Assembly: GCF_009734385.1 (NCBI RefSeq)
Contig: NZ_CP046452.1
Coordinates: 248,001-312,000, forward strand
Length of the DNA: 64,000 bases
Direction of reading: 5' to 3'
Source: Corynebacterium kalinowskii
GTDB taxonomy: Bacteria; Actinomycetota; Actinomycetes; Mycobacteriales; Mycobacteriaceae
The number at the start of each line of letters is the position of its first letter. Within the stretch, counting starts at the first letter, position 1. Both the position numbers and the translations under genes were made by a program. Below the pieces are notes generated by a model. That model was given only the letters and a program-made list of their open reading frames with translations. It searched no databases and had not been told where the DNA came from. Below, piece by piece: positions 36,102 through 45,236 of the stretch.

Positions 36102-37937
36102 ATGGGACGCGCAGTAGGTATTGACCTCGGCACCACGAACTCAGTTGTATCGGTACTTGAAGGTGGCGAGCCAGTTGTTATCGCCAACGCAGAAGGCGCA
36201 CGCACCACTCCATCGGTCGTAGCTTTTGCAAAGAACGGTGAGGTCCTCGTCGGCCAGTCTGCGAAGAACCAGGCCGTCACCAACGTCGACCGCACCATCC
36301 GTTCCGTCAAGCGCCACGTCGGCACTGACTGGTCCGTTGACATTGATGGCAAGAAGTACACCCCACAGGAGATCTCCGCTCGTACGCTGATGAAGCTTAA
36401 GCGCGACGCGGAGGCATACCTCGGCGAAGAGGTTACCGACGCAGTCATCACCGTGCCGGCATACTTCGAGGACTCCCAGCGCCAGGCCACCAAGGAAGCC
36501 GGCCAGATTGCCGGTCTGAACGTCCTGCGCATCGTTAACGAGCCAACCGCTGCTGCTCTGGCCTACGGACTGGAGAAGGGCGACAAGGAGCAGACCATTC
36601 TGGTCTTCGACCTCGGTGGCGGTACCTTCGACGTTTCCCTGCTCGAGATCGGCGACGGCGTTGTCGAGGTTCGTGCAACCTCCGGTGACAACGAACTCGG
36701 TGGCGATGACTGGGACCAGCGCATCGTTGACTGGCTCGTCGAGAAGTTCAAGGCTTCCAACGGCATCGACCTGACCAAGGACAAGATGGCTCTGCAGCGT
36801 CTGCGCGAAGCTGCTGAAAAGGCCAAGATCGAGCTGTCTGCCTCCCAGTCTGCCAACATCAACCTCCCTTACATCACGGTTGACGCTGACAAGAACCCAC
36901 TGTTCCTGGACGAGAACCTCTCCCGCACTGAGTTCCAGAAGATCACTCAGGATCTGCTCGACCGCACCAAGGCGCCTTTCAACCAGGTGATCAAGGACGC
37001 CGAGCTCTCCGTGAACGACATCGACCACGTCGTCCTCGTTGGTGGCTCTACCCGTATGCCAGCTGTCTCTGAGCTGGTCAAGGAGCTCACCGGTGGCCGC
37101 GAGCCAAACAAGGGCGTTAACCCAGACGAGGTCGTCGCAGTCGGCGCAGCTCTGCAGGCCGGTGTGCTCCGCGGTGAGGTTAAGGACGTGCTGCTTCTCG
37201 ACGTCACCCCGCTTTCCCTCGGCATTGAGACCAAGGGTGGCGTGATGACCAAGCTCATCGAGCGCAACACCACCATCCCAACCAAGCGTTCCGAGACCTT
37301 CACCACCGCGGAAGACAACCAGCCTTCCGTACAGATCCAGGTCTTCCAGGGCGAGCGTGAGATGGCTTCCGCCAACAAGCTGCTCGGTTCTTTCGAACTG
37401 GGTGGCATCGCTCCTGCCCCACGTGGCGTGCCACAGATCGAGGTCACCTTCGACATCGACGCTAACGGCATCGTCCACGTCACCGCTAAGGACAAGGGCA
37501 CCGGCAAGGAAAACACCATCAAGATTCAGGATGGTTCCGGACTGTCTCAGGACGAAATCGATCGCATGATCAAGGACGCTGAGGCACACGCAGAAGAGGA
37601 CAAGAAGCGCCGCGAAGAGCAGGAAGTCCGCAACTCCGCTGAGTCTCTTGCCTACCAGACCCGCAAGTTCATGGAGGACAACACCGACAAGGTCTCCGAG
37701 GACATCCGCAACAAGGTCGAGGAAGCAGCCAAGGGCGTCGATGAGGCACTTAAGGGTGACGACATCGAAGCCATCAAGACCGCTGTTGAGAAGCTGAACA
37801 CCGAATCCCAGGAGCTGGGCAAGGCTATCTACGAGGCGCAGGCCGCTGAGGCTGGTGCTGAGGGGGCCGCAACCGGCGCTGCTGACGACGGCGTTGTTGA
37901 CGCAGAGGTCATCGACGAGGAAGAAGAGAAGAAGTAA
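36102..37937 (+). CDS. dnaK: Chaperone DnaK (Hsp70)
   Basis: 611 residues. ATP-dependent chaperone, works with DnaJ and GrpE on unfolded proteins. GIDLGTTNS phosphate loop, [13 protein letters not shown] and VGGSTRMP in the ATPase domain, [18 protein letters not shown] at the linker to the substrate domain, and an acidic EEEEKK tail. AGGAGGAA precedes ATG. First gene of dnaK-grpE-dnaJ-hspR, under a HAIR operator and a SigH-type promoter. Its stop overlaps the grpE ATG. Confidence 0.98.
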   Translation: MGRAVGIDLGTTNSVVSVLEGGEPVVIANAEGARTTPSVVAFAKNGEVLVGQSAKNQAVTNVDRTIRSVKRHVGTDWSVDIDGKKYTPQEISARTLMKLKRDAEAYLGEEVTDAVITVPAYFEDSQRQATKEAGQIAGLNVLRIVNEPTAAALAYGLEKGDKEQTILVFDLGGGTFDVSLLEIGDGVVEVRATSGDNELGGDDWDQRIVDWLVEKFKASNGIDLTKDKMALQRLREAAEKAKIELSASQSANINLPYITVDADKNPLFLDENLSRTEFQKITQDLLDRTKAPFNQVIKDAELSVNDIDHVVLVGGSTRMPAVSELVKELTGGREPNKGVNPDEVVAVGAALQAGVLRGEVKDVLLLDVTPLSLGIETKGGVMTKLIERNTTIPTKRSETFTTAEDNQPSVQIQVFQGEREMASANKLLGSFELGGIAPAPRGVPQIEVTFDIDANGIVHVTAKDKGTGKENTIKIQDGSGLSQDEIDRMIKDAEAHAEEDKKRREEQEVRNSAESLAYQTRKFMEDNTDKVSEDIRNKVEEAAKGVDEALKGDDIEAIKTAVEKLNTESQELGKAIYEAQAAEAGAEGAATGAADDGVVDAEVIDEEEEKK

Positions 37938-38578
37938 TGACTGAGCCAAATCGCGACATGTCGCAGAACCCCGGCGATCCAGAGGTCACCGACCCTGAAG
38001 CTACCTCTCCAGAGGCTGCTGAAGCTGAAGCGGCTGCCGCTGAGGAGGCTCAGGCAGAAGCTGATCTCGAGGCGCAGGTCAATGAAGCACTCGCCGATGT
38101 CGACCTTGATGAAGACGGCAACGTCTCCACCATCGAGGCCGAGCTGGCCGAACGCACCGAAGACCTGCTCCGCATGACCGCGGAGTATGCCAACTACCGC
38201 AAGCGCACCGAGCGTGACCGCTCTGTCGCCATTGAGGTAACCAAGGCAGGGGTCATCGAAAAGTTCCTGCCTATCCTGGACGACCTCGATCTGGCTGCAA
38301 AGCACGGCGACCTCGCCGAAGGCCCACTCAAGGCTTTCGCGGACAAGTTCACCAACGTCATCACTAGCCAAGGTCTCGTCGCCTACGGCGAAGAAGGTGA
38401 TGCGTTCGATCCCGAGCGTCACGAAGCAGTTCAGGACCTGTCCAGTGGTGAAGAGAAGGTCATCGGCACCGTCCTGCGCAAGGGCTATGTCGTTGGCGAG
38501 CGCCTCGTGCGCACCGCGATGGTCATCATTGCTGATCCCGTCGCAGGGGACTCCGGCGAGGACAATAAGGACGCCTAG
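37937..38578 (+). CDS. grpE: Nucleotide exchange factor GrpE
   Basis: 213 residues. Releases ADP from DnaK. A long acidic, Ala/Glu-rich N-terminus (residues 1-60) precedes the coiled coil containing [14 protein letters not shown] and the beta domain ending with [26 protein letters not shown], all diagnostic. The ATG overlaps the dnaK TAA, so the pair is translationally coupled. Confidence 0.97.
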   Translation: MTEPNRDMSQNPGDPEVTDPEATSPEAAEAEAAAAEEAQAEADLEAQVNEALADVDLDEDGNVSTIEAELAERTEDLLRMTAEYANYRKRTERDRSVAIEVTKAGVIEKFLPILDDLDLAAKHGDLAEGPLKAFADKFTNVITSQGLVAYGEEGDAFDPERHEAVQDLSSGEEKVIGTVLRKGYVVGERLVRTAMVIIADPVAGDSGEDNKDA

Positions 38579-38622
38579 CAAGTGGCGTCGAGAAGCGAAT
38601 TGTAGAAAGGAGGAGATGCCCA

Positions 38623-39789
38623 ATGACGCAACGCGAATGGGCGGAGAAAGATTACTATGCGGACTTGGGGGTCTCCTCGTCTGCATCGCAAGCCGACATC
38701 AAAAAGGCGTACCGACAGCTCGCCCGGGACAATCACCCGGACAAGCATCCAGGTGACACGGTTGCAGAAGAGCGCTTCAAGAAGGTCGCCGAAGCATATG
38801 ACGTGCTTGGCGACGAAAAGAAGCGCGCGGAGTACGACGAACTGAAGGCCATGCTGAAGTCCGGCGGACTCGGAGGCTTTGGAACGGGAGGGCCCGGCTT
38901 CCCGGGCGGGTTTCAAGGTACGCACGGGTTCGAGGACATTCTCCGAGACCGCGGATTTGCTGGCGACGGTGGCCTTGGGGATATCTTCGGTGGCCTTTTC
39001 AACCGCGGTGGCCATAGCCGCCCATCAGCTGCGCCATCGCGGGGAGCCGACGTCGAAACGTCCATCACCTTGGAATTCCGCGAAGCGGCCAAAGGGACCA
39101 CGATTCCCATCCAACTGAGTGGCCAAGCGCCCTGCACTGACTGCCACGGATCGGGCTCCAATTCCGGAAACCCGTCCGTGTGCGGCGATTGCAACGGCAC
39201 CGGATTCATCTCCGAAAACAAGGGTGCCTTCGGGTTCTCGGCTCCGTGTACCAAGTGTGGTGGCACGGGACGAGTCATCACCGATCCGTGCCCGACCTGT
39301 TCCGGCAAGGGGACCGCGCAACGTACCCGATCCATCACTGTCCGCATTCCTGCGGGTGTGGAGGACGGTCAAAAGGTGCGACTGGCAGGACAAGGCGAAG
39401 CCGGCCCCAACGGCAAGCCAGCAGGTGACTTGTTCGTTACCGTCACTGTGAAACCCGACAAGGTTTTCAAGCGCAAGGGCGATGACCTAGAAGTGGCAGT
39501 TCCAGTCAGCTTCGGCGAACTCGCACTTGGTGGCACCATCACCGTCCCGACTCTCGAGTCGCCAGTGAAACTGAAGATCCCGGTGGGCACTCCATCCGGA
39601 CGAGTCCTTCGAGTTCGCGGGCGTGGTATCAGCCGTTCCTCCGGAATCAAGGGGGACTTGCTGGTGAAACTGGAAGTAGACATACCAAAGAACATGGGGG
39701 CAGCGGAAACCTCCGCGCTCCGCACCTACGTTCAGTCGGCCAAGGATGCGGGATATGACCCCCGTGCCAAGTGGTCAGGACTGGAATAG
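38623..39789 (+). CDS. dnaJ: Chaperone DnaJ (Hsp40)
   Basis: 388 residues. J domain with the HPD motif in [11 protein letters not shown], Gly/Phe-rich linker (residues about 80-125), four CxxCxGxG zinc repeats ([32 protein letters not shown]), and the C-terminal substrate domain with [23 protein letters not shown] full-length type I DnaJ. AAAGGAGGAG lies before ATG. Third gene of the operon, 44 bp after grpE. Confidence 0.97.
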   Translation: MTQREWAEKDYYADLGVSSSASQADIKKAYRQLARDNHPDKHPGDTVAEERFKKVAEAYDVLGDEKKRAEYDELKAMLKSGGLGGFGTGGPGFPGGFQGTHGFEDILRDRGFAGDGGLGDIFGGLFNRGGHSRPSAAPSRGADVETSITLEFREAAKGTTIPIQLSGQAPCTDCHGSGSNSGNPSVCGDCNGTGFISENKGAFGFSAPCTKCGGTGRVITDPCPTCSGKGTAQRTRSITVRIPAGVEDGQKVRLAGQGEAGPNGKPAGDLFVTVTVKPDKVFKRKGDDLEVAVPVSFGELALGGTITVPTLESPVKLKIPVGTPSGRVLRVRGRGISRSSGIKGDLLVKLEVDIPKNMGAAETSALRTYVQSAKDAGYDPRAKWSGLE

Positions 39790-39801
39790 GAGGACAGTGT
39801 C

Positions 39802-40197
39802 ATGAGCACCCGAGGGCAAGAAAACGAGGTCTTCGTGATTTCGGTTGCCGCGGAGCTCGCAGGCATGCACGCACAAACGCTGCGGACCTATGACCGCCTC
39901 GGACTTGTGATTCCGATGCGAACCCGAGGCGGCGGGCGTCGCTATTCGCGGCGAGATGTCGAGCTGCTACGCGAAATCCAGCGGCTCTCCCAAGAAGAAG
40001 GCGTCAACCTGGCCGGAATCAAATCAATCATCGAACTGACCAGGGAGAACGAAAAGCTCAAGACGGAAGTTGGTGAGCTGAAGTCCGAGCTGGCGGCAGC
40101 TCAACGTTCCCAAGGACGTGGCTCCGGCGAGCTAGTCCATGTACCGCGTTCCACGGCAGTAGTGATGTGGGAACCGAGGCGTGGCAGGCGGAAGTAG
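39802..40197 (+). CDS. hspR: Heat-shock repressor HspR (MerR family)
   Basis: 131 residues. Represses heat-shock genes by binding HAIR sites, usually with DnaK as corepressor. N-terminal MerR helix-turn-helix: VISVAAELAGMHAQTLRTYDRLGLV, then the wing RTRGGGRRYSRRDVELL, and a coiled coil (ELTRENEKLKTEVGELKSEL). AGGAGGACAG precedes ATG. Last gene of the dnaK operon; HAIR sites before dnaK and clpB are its predicted targets. Confidence 0.96.
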   Translation: MSTRGQENEVFVISVAAELAGMHAQTLRTYDRLGLVIPMRTRGGGRRYSRRDVELLREIQRLSQEEGVNLAGIKSIIELTRENEKLKTEVGELKSELAAAQRSQGRGSGELVHVPRSTAVVMWEPRRGRRK

Positions 40198-40210
40198 CCT
40201 TCCGCTTGTT

Positions 40211-40260
40211 AGTCCCCGTTCGAGCACTTACGAGTGTTCAAACGGGGACTGTTTGTTGCC
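40211..40260 (+). terminator. Terminator of the dnaK operon
   Basis: AGTCCCCGTT and AACGGGGACT form the base of a long stem, extended by GAGCACT/AGTGTTC, followed by GTTTGTTG. It ends the heat-shock operon before ald. Confidence 0.9.
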
Positions 40261-40365
40261 CGCCATTTGTTCCGCTTCGATATAAGGCACATTCAAAACC
40301 TTCACAAACTTGGCAAAACCTCCCCAGCCAGCTCTGTTAATCAGACAAGCTTGCAAAATATTCAA

Positions 40366-40381
40366 TGTGATTGCAGACACA
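40366..40381. promoter_or_regulatory. Possible GlxR (CRP-like) site upstream of ald
   Basis: TGTGATTGCAGACACA differs from the corynebacterial GlxR consensus TGTGA-N6-TCACA at one base. It is about 50 bp before the ald start. ald genes are under GlxR/RamA control in C. glutamicum; here the site is only a motif match. Confidence 0.4.
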
Positions 40382-40432
40382 TTTTCACCCCGCTAGTGTG
40401 AGCTAAACCACTCAGACAGCTAGGAGATAACA

Positions 40433-41953
40433 ATGACGGTGTACGCGAATCCTGGAGCAGAAGGCTCGATCGTTGAATTCAAGAAGCGCTACGAAAACTT
40501 CATTGGCGGACAATGGGTTGCCCCGGCGGGTGGCAAGTACATGGAGAACCTTTCGCCAGTAAACGGTGAAGTGTTCTGTGAAGTCCCTCGTTCGGGTGCC
40601 GAGGACGTCGAAAAGGCGCTCGATGCAGCGCACGCAGCGAAAGATGCCTGGGGCAAGACCAGTCCAGCCGAGCGTGCTCGTGTCCTCAATGCGATTGCGG
40701 ATCGTATGGAAGCGAACTTGGAAAAGCTCGCAGTGGCCGAAACTTGGGACAACGGCAAGGCCGTACGCGAAACGCTGGCCGCCGACATCCCGCTCGCTGC
40801 TGATCACTTCCGCTACTTTGCTTCCGTGGCCCGCACGCAGGAAGGGCGGATGTCGCAAATCGACGACAATACCGTCGCGTACCATTTCCACGAGCCAATC
40901 GGTGTGGTCGGCCAGATCATCCCCTGGAACTTCCCGATCCTCATGGCGGCCTGGAAAATCGCGCCAGCGCTGGCAGGTGGCAACTGCATCGTGATGAAGC
41001 CAGCCGAGCAAACTCCGGCCTCCATCCTGTACCTGATTGAGCTCATTCAAGACATCATCCCGGCAGGCGTGCTCAACGTGGTGAACGGGCTGGGCGCCGA
41101 AGCGGGTGCTGCACTGACCGCGAGCGAACGGATCGCGAAGATCGCCTTCACCGGATCCACCGAGGTAGGCAAGATCATTCACTCGGCCGTGTCCGATCGC
41201 ATCATCCCCGTCACGCTGGAGCTGGGTGGCAAGTCCCCGTCGATCTTCTTCCCAGACATCATGGACAAGGACGATGACTTCCTGGACAAGTGCGTCGAAG
41301 GCCTTGCCATGTTCGCCCTCAACCAGGGCGAAGTGTGCACCTGCCCATCCCGTGCCCTGATCCACGAGGATATTGCTGAGGAGTTCCTCAAGCGCGCCGT
41401 GAAGAAGGTCGAATCCCTCAAGTTTGGTAACCCGCTCGACACCGACGTCCAGATGGGTGCCCAAGCATCTCAGGAGCAGATGGACAAGATTTCCGGCTAC
41501 CTCAAGTCCGGTCCAGCCGAAGGCGCGGAGACGCTGACTGGTGGCAGCGTGAACAAGATCGACGGGCTGGAAGGCGGCTACTACATTGAGCCGACCATCT
41601 TCAAGGGCACCAATGACATGGCCTGCTTCCGCGAAGAAATCTTCGGACCGGTCCTGGCCGTTACCACTTTCAAGGACTTTGACGAAGCTATCGCTATCGC
41701 CAATGACACCATCTATGGCCTCGGCGCAGGCGTCTGGAGCCGCAACGGCAACACTGCCTACCGCGCTGGTCGAGCCATTCAAGCCGGTCGCGTGTGGGTG
41801 AACAACTACCACTCTTACCCAGCGCATGCAGCCTTCGGCGGCTACAAGCAGTCGGGCATTGGCCGCGAAAACCACCTCATGATGATGAGCCACTACCAGC
41901 AGGTCAAGTGCATGCTCGTCTCATACGACGAGACGCCAACCGGCCTGTTCTAA
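40433..41953 (+). CDS. ald: Acetaldehyde/aldehyde dehydrogenase
   Basis: 506 residues. NAD(P)-dependent oxidation of aldehydes, in corynebacteria mainly acetaldehyde to acetate during ethanol use. Motifs: [23 protein letters not shown], catalytic Glu in [12 protein letters not shown] and catalytic Cys in [11 protein letters not shown], and [20 protein letters not shown] precedes ATG. Ten bases upstream of the alcohol dehydrogenase gene, forming an ethanol-oxidation operon; hspR-ald adjacency is conserved in the genus. Confidence 0.93.
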   Translation: MTVYANPGAEGSIVEFKKRYENFIGGQWVAPAGGKYMENLSPVNGEVFCEVPRSGAEDVEKALDAAHAAKDAWGKTSPAERARVLNAIADRMEANLEKLAVAETWDNGKAVRETLAADIPLAADHFRYFASVARTQEGRMSQIDDNTVAYHFHEPIGVVGQIIPWNFPILMAAWKIAPALAGGNCIVMKPAEQTPASILYLIELIQDIIPAGVLNVVNGLGAEAGAALTASERIAKIAFTGSTEVGKIIHSAVSDRIIPVTLELGGKSPSIFFPDIMDKDDDFLDKCVEGLAMFALNQGEVCTCPSRALIHEDIAEEFLKRAVKKVESLKFGNPLDTDVQMGAQASQEQMDKISGYLKSGPAEGAETLTGGSVNKIDGLEGGYYIEPTIFKGTNDMACFREEIFGPVLAVTTFKDFDEAIAIANDTIYGLGAGVWSRNGNTAYRAGRAIQAGRVWVNNYHSYPAHAAFGGYKQSGIGRENHLMMMSHYQQVKCMLVSYDETPTGLF

Positions 41954-41962
41954 GGAGAAAAG

Positions 41963-42994
41963 ATGAGCACTGAGAAGTTCAACGCAGCAGTAGTAGAACA
42001 GTTCGGTCCTTCGGTGGAATTGAAGGATCTGGAACTCCCTCAGCCTGGAATACACCAGGCTCTAGTCAAGCTGCATGCCAGCGGCGTATGTCACACGGAC
42101 CTCCATGCTGCCGAAGGCGACTGGCCAGTCAAACCGGAACCGCCATTTGTCCCCGGACACGAGGGCGTGGGAGAAGTGGTGGCGCTGGGTCCTGGTGACC
42201 ACGATGTTGCGGTCGGCGATATAGTGGGCAATGTTTGGCTTTGGTCTGCTTGCGGTACCTGTGAGCACTGCATTACTGGCTGGGAAACCCTATGCAATGC
42301 AGCCGAATACGGTGGCTACACGGTCGACGGTTCCTTCGGTGAGTACATGCTCGTCGACACTCGGTACTGCGCCCGCATCCCAGACGGTGCGGACCCGGTG
42401 GAAGTTGCGCCAATCCTGTGCGCCGGTGTGACCGTGTACAAGGGGCTAAAAGTTTCCGACACACGCCCGGGACAATTCATGGTCATTTCCGGTATCGGCG
42501 GACTTGGTCACATCGCGGTACAGTACGCAACGGCTTTAGGTTTGCGCGTCATTGCGGTGGACATTTCAAAAGAGAAGCTCGCACTGGCGAAGGAACTGGG
42601 AGCGGAGTTCACCGTGAACGCCGTAGACACTGATCCGGTGGCAGCTGTCAACGAGTACACCAAGGGTGGAGCTCACGGCATTCTGGTTACTGCAGTTCAT
42701 CCTCAAGCGTTTGGTCAGGCAATAGGCATGGCGCGCAAGGGTGGCACCATTGTCTTCAATGGTCTTCCGCCCGGAGACTTCCCAGCACCGATCTTTGAGA
42801 TCGTATTCAAGGCTCTGACCATTCGTGGATCCCTGGTGGGCACCCGTCAGGATCTTAAAGAAGCGCTTGATTTCTACGCTCGCGGTCTGATCAAGCCGCA
42901 CGTGACAGAGTGCAAGCTTGGCGATGTCAACAACGTGTTTGAGGACATGCGCGCTGGCAAGATCGACGGTCGAATGGCCATCAACTACGGCTAG
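41963..42994 (+). CDS. adhA: Zinc-dependent alcohol dehydrogenase (AdhA/AdhP type)
   Basis: 343 residues. Oxidises ethanol or other primary alcohols with NAD+. Catalytic zinc ligands in SGVCHTDLHA and PGHEGVGEV, four structural-zinc cysteines in SACGTCEHCITGWETLC, and the Rossmann motif GIGGLGHIAVQYA. AAGGAGAAAAG precedes ATG. With ald upstream it makes a two-step alcohol-to-acid pathway. It converges on the DUF1023 hydrolase with a 14-bp overlap. Confidence 0.93.
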   Translation: MSTEKFNAAVVEQFGPSVELKDLELPQPGIHQALVKLHASGVCHTDLHAAEGDWPVKPEPPFVPGHEGVGEVVALGPGDHDVAVGDIVGNVWLWSACGTCEHCITGWETLCNAAEYGGYTVDGSFGEYMLVDTRYCARIPDGADPVEVAPILCAGVTVYKGLKVSDTRPGQFMVISGIGGLGHIAVQYATALGLRVIAVDISKEKLALAKELGAEFTVNAVDTDPVAAVNEYTKGGAHGILVTAVHPQAFGQAIGMARKGGTIVFNGLPPGDFPAPIFEIVFKALTIRGSLVGTRQDLKEALDFYARGLIKPHVTECKLGDVNNVFEDMRAGKIDGRMAINYG

Positions 42995-44150
42995 TCAGGC
43001 CCTGCAACCGGCGGTGAAACTCTGGGTCGTTCCAATACGATGAGTGCCCGCCGGTGGCAGGCCACACCTCGGCCCCGAATGCTGGGTCCGCGGGATCGGG
43101 GCCATGCACGCCTCCCACAGTTCCCACTGTGAGGCTAATGGGGTCGGCGGGGGAAGTCACTGCGATCACGCGCGGATTCTCGCCCCGCAGGTCTAGGTCG
43201 TCGGCGTGCTTCACGCCGATGCCGGGACTGCCGGCAAGCACCAGCGCATCGACATTGAGCCCCGCAGCCGCAGCATGCCCGGCCACCACCGTGCCGTAGG
43301 AATGCCCGAGCACAGTCAAGTGTGGATCGTTCCCCCGCCGAGCGCTGCGCCTACGCAGCTCAGCTTGGAAATCCTGCAGCCGCCCACCGCCGGTGGCAGC
43401 TGGGTATGTGGCCGTTGCTGCCAGCAGGTTCGCTGGCGCGCGATAGTCAATCCACAACACCGAGGCTCCTTTCGTGCTGGCGGCAATGTCTTGCGTGCGA
43501 CGCGCGTAGCCAGGCCAGCCAGCGGGATCGGCGGAACCGACCCCGGGGATCACCGTGGTGACGCTCGGCGCGGTTTCAATTTCCCCAAAAGCCAGGACGA
43601 CACCGTCACTAGCCGGCAGCAGCCGGGCATCGGGGAACTGCGCTGCTAGTTCACGAACTTCAGGTGGGGCTTCAGCCAGAACGATCTCGTGAATCGTCTG
43701 CAGGTCCGCCCCTGAGTAGTCGGACAGCGACCGCGAGGTGGGTTCTTGACCAGTGCAAATAAACGCAATTTCTAGGGCGCAGGCATCATCTATGGCGTGC
43801 CCAATCGCACCAATTTCAGTCAAAAACGCCGCCATTTCAGGTGATTTCTGCGTGGCTGCATCCGCTGTCGGTAGAACCCGCGAGAGGTCGACTTCTATCG
43901 AGCGAAGCGAGCGTGCTGTGCTGCCAAGAACCCCGGCGACAGCGGTCATTTCTGCTATCGCCTCGGAACGCGCAGCCAACAGGTCGAAGTCTGAGCTTGC
44001 AGCTGCAGCGAGGAAGTCTGCCTCATTTCCACGGGCAAAGAAGGCCGACCAACCCTCTCCGACCGAGGCAATAGTGGAAGTCTGCCGCGCAGCCACTGCG
44101 TCGAGCTCAGCCGCGACCTCTTCAAGTTCAGCGGAGGTCAGTGGAAGCAT
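42981..44150 (-). CDS. DUF1023 alpha/beta hydrolase with helical N-terminal region
   Basis: 389 residues. The N-terminal ~150 residues are Ala-rich and helical, starting LPLTSAELEEVAAELDAVAAR, resembling WXG100/LXG-like stalks. The C-terminal ~220 residues are the DUF1023 hydrolase: IPGVGSADPAGWPGYA, the nucleophile elbow LGHSYGTVVAG, a SPADPIS segment with the probable Asp, and ATGGHSSYW with the probable His. Substrate unknown. It overlaps the 3' end of a small upstream gene by 23 bp. No signal peptide is visible, so export, if any, needs another route. Confidence 0.8.
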   Translation of the reverse strand: MLPLTSAELEEVAAELDAVAARQTSTIASVGEGWSAFFARGNEADFLAAAASSDFDLLAARSEAIAEMTAVAGVLGSTARSLRSIEVDLSRVLPTADAATQKSPEMAAFLTEIGAIGHAIDDACALEIAFICTGQEPTSRSLSDYSGADLQTIHEIVLAEAPPEVRELAAQFPDARLLPASDGVVLAFGEIETAPSVTTVIPGVGSADPAGWPGYARRTQDIAASTKGASVLWIDYRAPANLLAATATYPAATGGGRLQDFQAELRRRSARRGNDPHLTVLGHSYGTVVAGHAAAAGLNVDALVLAGSPGIGVKHADDLDLRGENPRVIAVTSPADPISLTVGTVGGVHGPDPADPAFGAEVWPATGGHSSYWNDPEFHRRLQGLTSRS

Positions 44151-44370
44151 GGAGGACTCCGGCGAGCGTGGTATCGGCGTCGTGAAGCGATGCGATCACT
44201 GACGTGGCAAGCGACCGGCTGGCGCGCAGGTTCGCGGTGGCGAGCATGGTGTCCTCTCGCCACTTTGCGGTAGCCGTAGCCAGCACAGACGCGGTGGCGG
44301 AGGGTGAGTCAAGGGTAGGGAAGCGGACAGTGAACCCGGGCACTGGATCGAGGAACGAGACGAGTTTCAT
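44128..44370 (-). CDS. Small helical protein upstream of the DUF1023 hydrolase
   Basis: 80 residues from MKLVSFLDPVPGFTVRFP; the longer frame upstream lacks a coding look and crosses the nitrilase promoter. After a short N-terminal stretch the rest (about residues 20-80) is Ala/Ser/Leu-rich and predicted as two helices. Overlaps the hydrolase gene by 23 bp, so coupled expression is likely. Size and position recall small WXG100-like partners of DUF1023 proteins, but no WXG is present. Function unknown. Confidence 0.55.
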   Translation of the reverse strand: MKLVSFLDPVPGFTVRFPTLDSPSATASVLATATAKWREDTMLATANLRASRSLATSVIASLHDADTTLAGVLHASTDLR

Positions 44371-44424
44371 GGCGCAGATCATGCAGTAAAAGCTGAAAAA
44401 GTGGAACTGTCTAGAAAGCAATCC

Positions 44425-44449
44425 TGTGGATAACTCTGGGTTATCCACA
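44425..44449. promoter_or_regulatory. Two inverted DnaA boxes before the nitrilase gene
   Basis: TGTGGATAAC-N5-GTTATCCACA. Each arm holds a perfect DnaA box (TTATCCACA at 44441-44449, its complement at 44425-44433), facing one another. It lies just upstream of the nitrilase -10 box. It can also fold as a 10-bp hairpin. Confidence 0.6.
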
Positions 44450-44462
44450 TATGCTCGGTGCC

Positions 44463-45236
44463 ATGAAGGTTGCACTCGTCCAAATCCTGACCACTGGCGA
44501 TAAAGTGGAAAACTTGGCCCGTATCAAAGACAAGGCAAAGGAAGCCGCCGAAAACGGCGCTAAACTGGTTGTTTTCCCAGAAGCAGCCATGAAGGCATTT
44601 CAGACCGGCAGGCTCGATGAAGCAGCCGAGCCCATCGATGGTCCGTTTGCAGCAGCGGTGAAAGAAACAGCAGCAAGTTGCAACACCACCATCGTTCTCG
44701 GCATGTTCACCCCGGCCGATAAGCAGGGCAAGATCAACCGAGTACACAACACCTTGCTCATCACTGACGGGCGAGAGATCAAACGCTACGACAAGCTCCA
44801 CACCTACGACGCCTTCGGCTACCGCGAATCCGACACGGTCGCGCCGGGCACTGAATTGGTGACGTGGGGTGAGCTTGGCTTCGCTACTTGCTACGACATC
44901 CGTTTCCCGGAGCAGTTCAAAGCCCTGGCGAGGCAGGGGGCCAAGGTGATCATCGTCCCCGCCAGCTGGGCGAACGGAGAGGACAAGCTGCGCCAGTGGC
45001 AACTGCTCGGCAACGCTCGTGCCTTAGACTCAACGAGCTTTGTGGTAGCAGTCGGTCAGGCGCAACCATCCGACCCGAAAGACGGCGACCCCACCGGCAT
45101 CGGCCACTCGGCCGTCATCTCGCCAACCGGGCAGCGCCTAGTGGAAGCGGGCTATGGGGAGGAGACGTTGTACTACGAGATTGATGTCAGCGTCGTCGAT
45201 AAGGCCCGTGCTGCATTGCCGGTGCTACAGGGCTAG
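44463..45236 (+). CDS. Nitrilase-superfamily carbon-nitrogen hydrolase
   Basis: 257 residues from MKVALVQ. Cys-Glu-Lys amidase/nitrilase fold: the Glu is in VVFPEAAMKAF, Lys in RYDKLHTYDAFGYRES, and Cys in FATCYDIRFPEQFKAL; PASWANG follows. The closest branch by motif is omega-amidase/deaminated glutathione amidase (Nit1/Nit2). A TATGCT box ends seven bases before ATG, so the mRNA is probably leaderless, and inverted DnaA boxes lie just upstream. It converges on the flavohemoglobin-like gene with a 12-bp overlap. Confidence 0.88.
   Translation: MKVALVQILTTGDKVENLARIKDKAKEAAENGAKLVVFPEAAMKAFQTGRLDEAAEPIDGPFAAAVKETAASCNTTIVLGMFTPADKQGKINRVHNTLLITDGREIKRYDKLHTYDAFGYRESDTVAPGTELVTWGELGFATCYDIRFPEQFKALARQGAKVIIVPASWANGEDKLRQWQLLGNARALDSTSFVVAVGQAQPSDPKDGDPTGIGHSAVISPTGQRLVEAGYGEETLYYEIDVSVVDKARAALPVLQG

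Noticed and set aside
36141..37949. 602-codon minus-strand frame opposite dnaK
   Set aside because: Shadow of the strongly coding dnaK gene, a common effect of codon bias in high-GC genes.
40412..41893. 493-codon minus-strand frame opposite ald
   Set aside because: Shadow of ald; no conserved motif or start signal.
44425..44449. Replication origin
   Set aside because: Only two DnaA boxes, no A/T-rich unwinding region and no origin-linked genes nearby.
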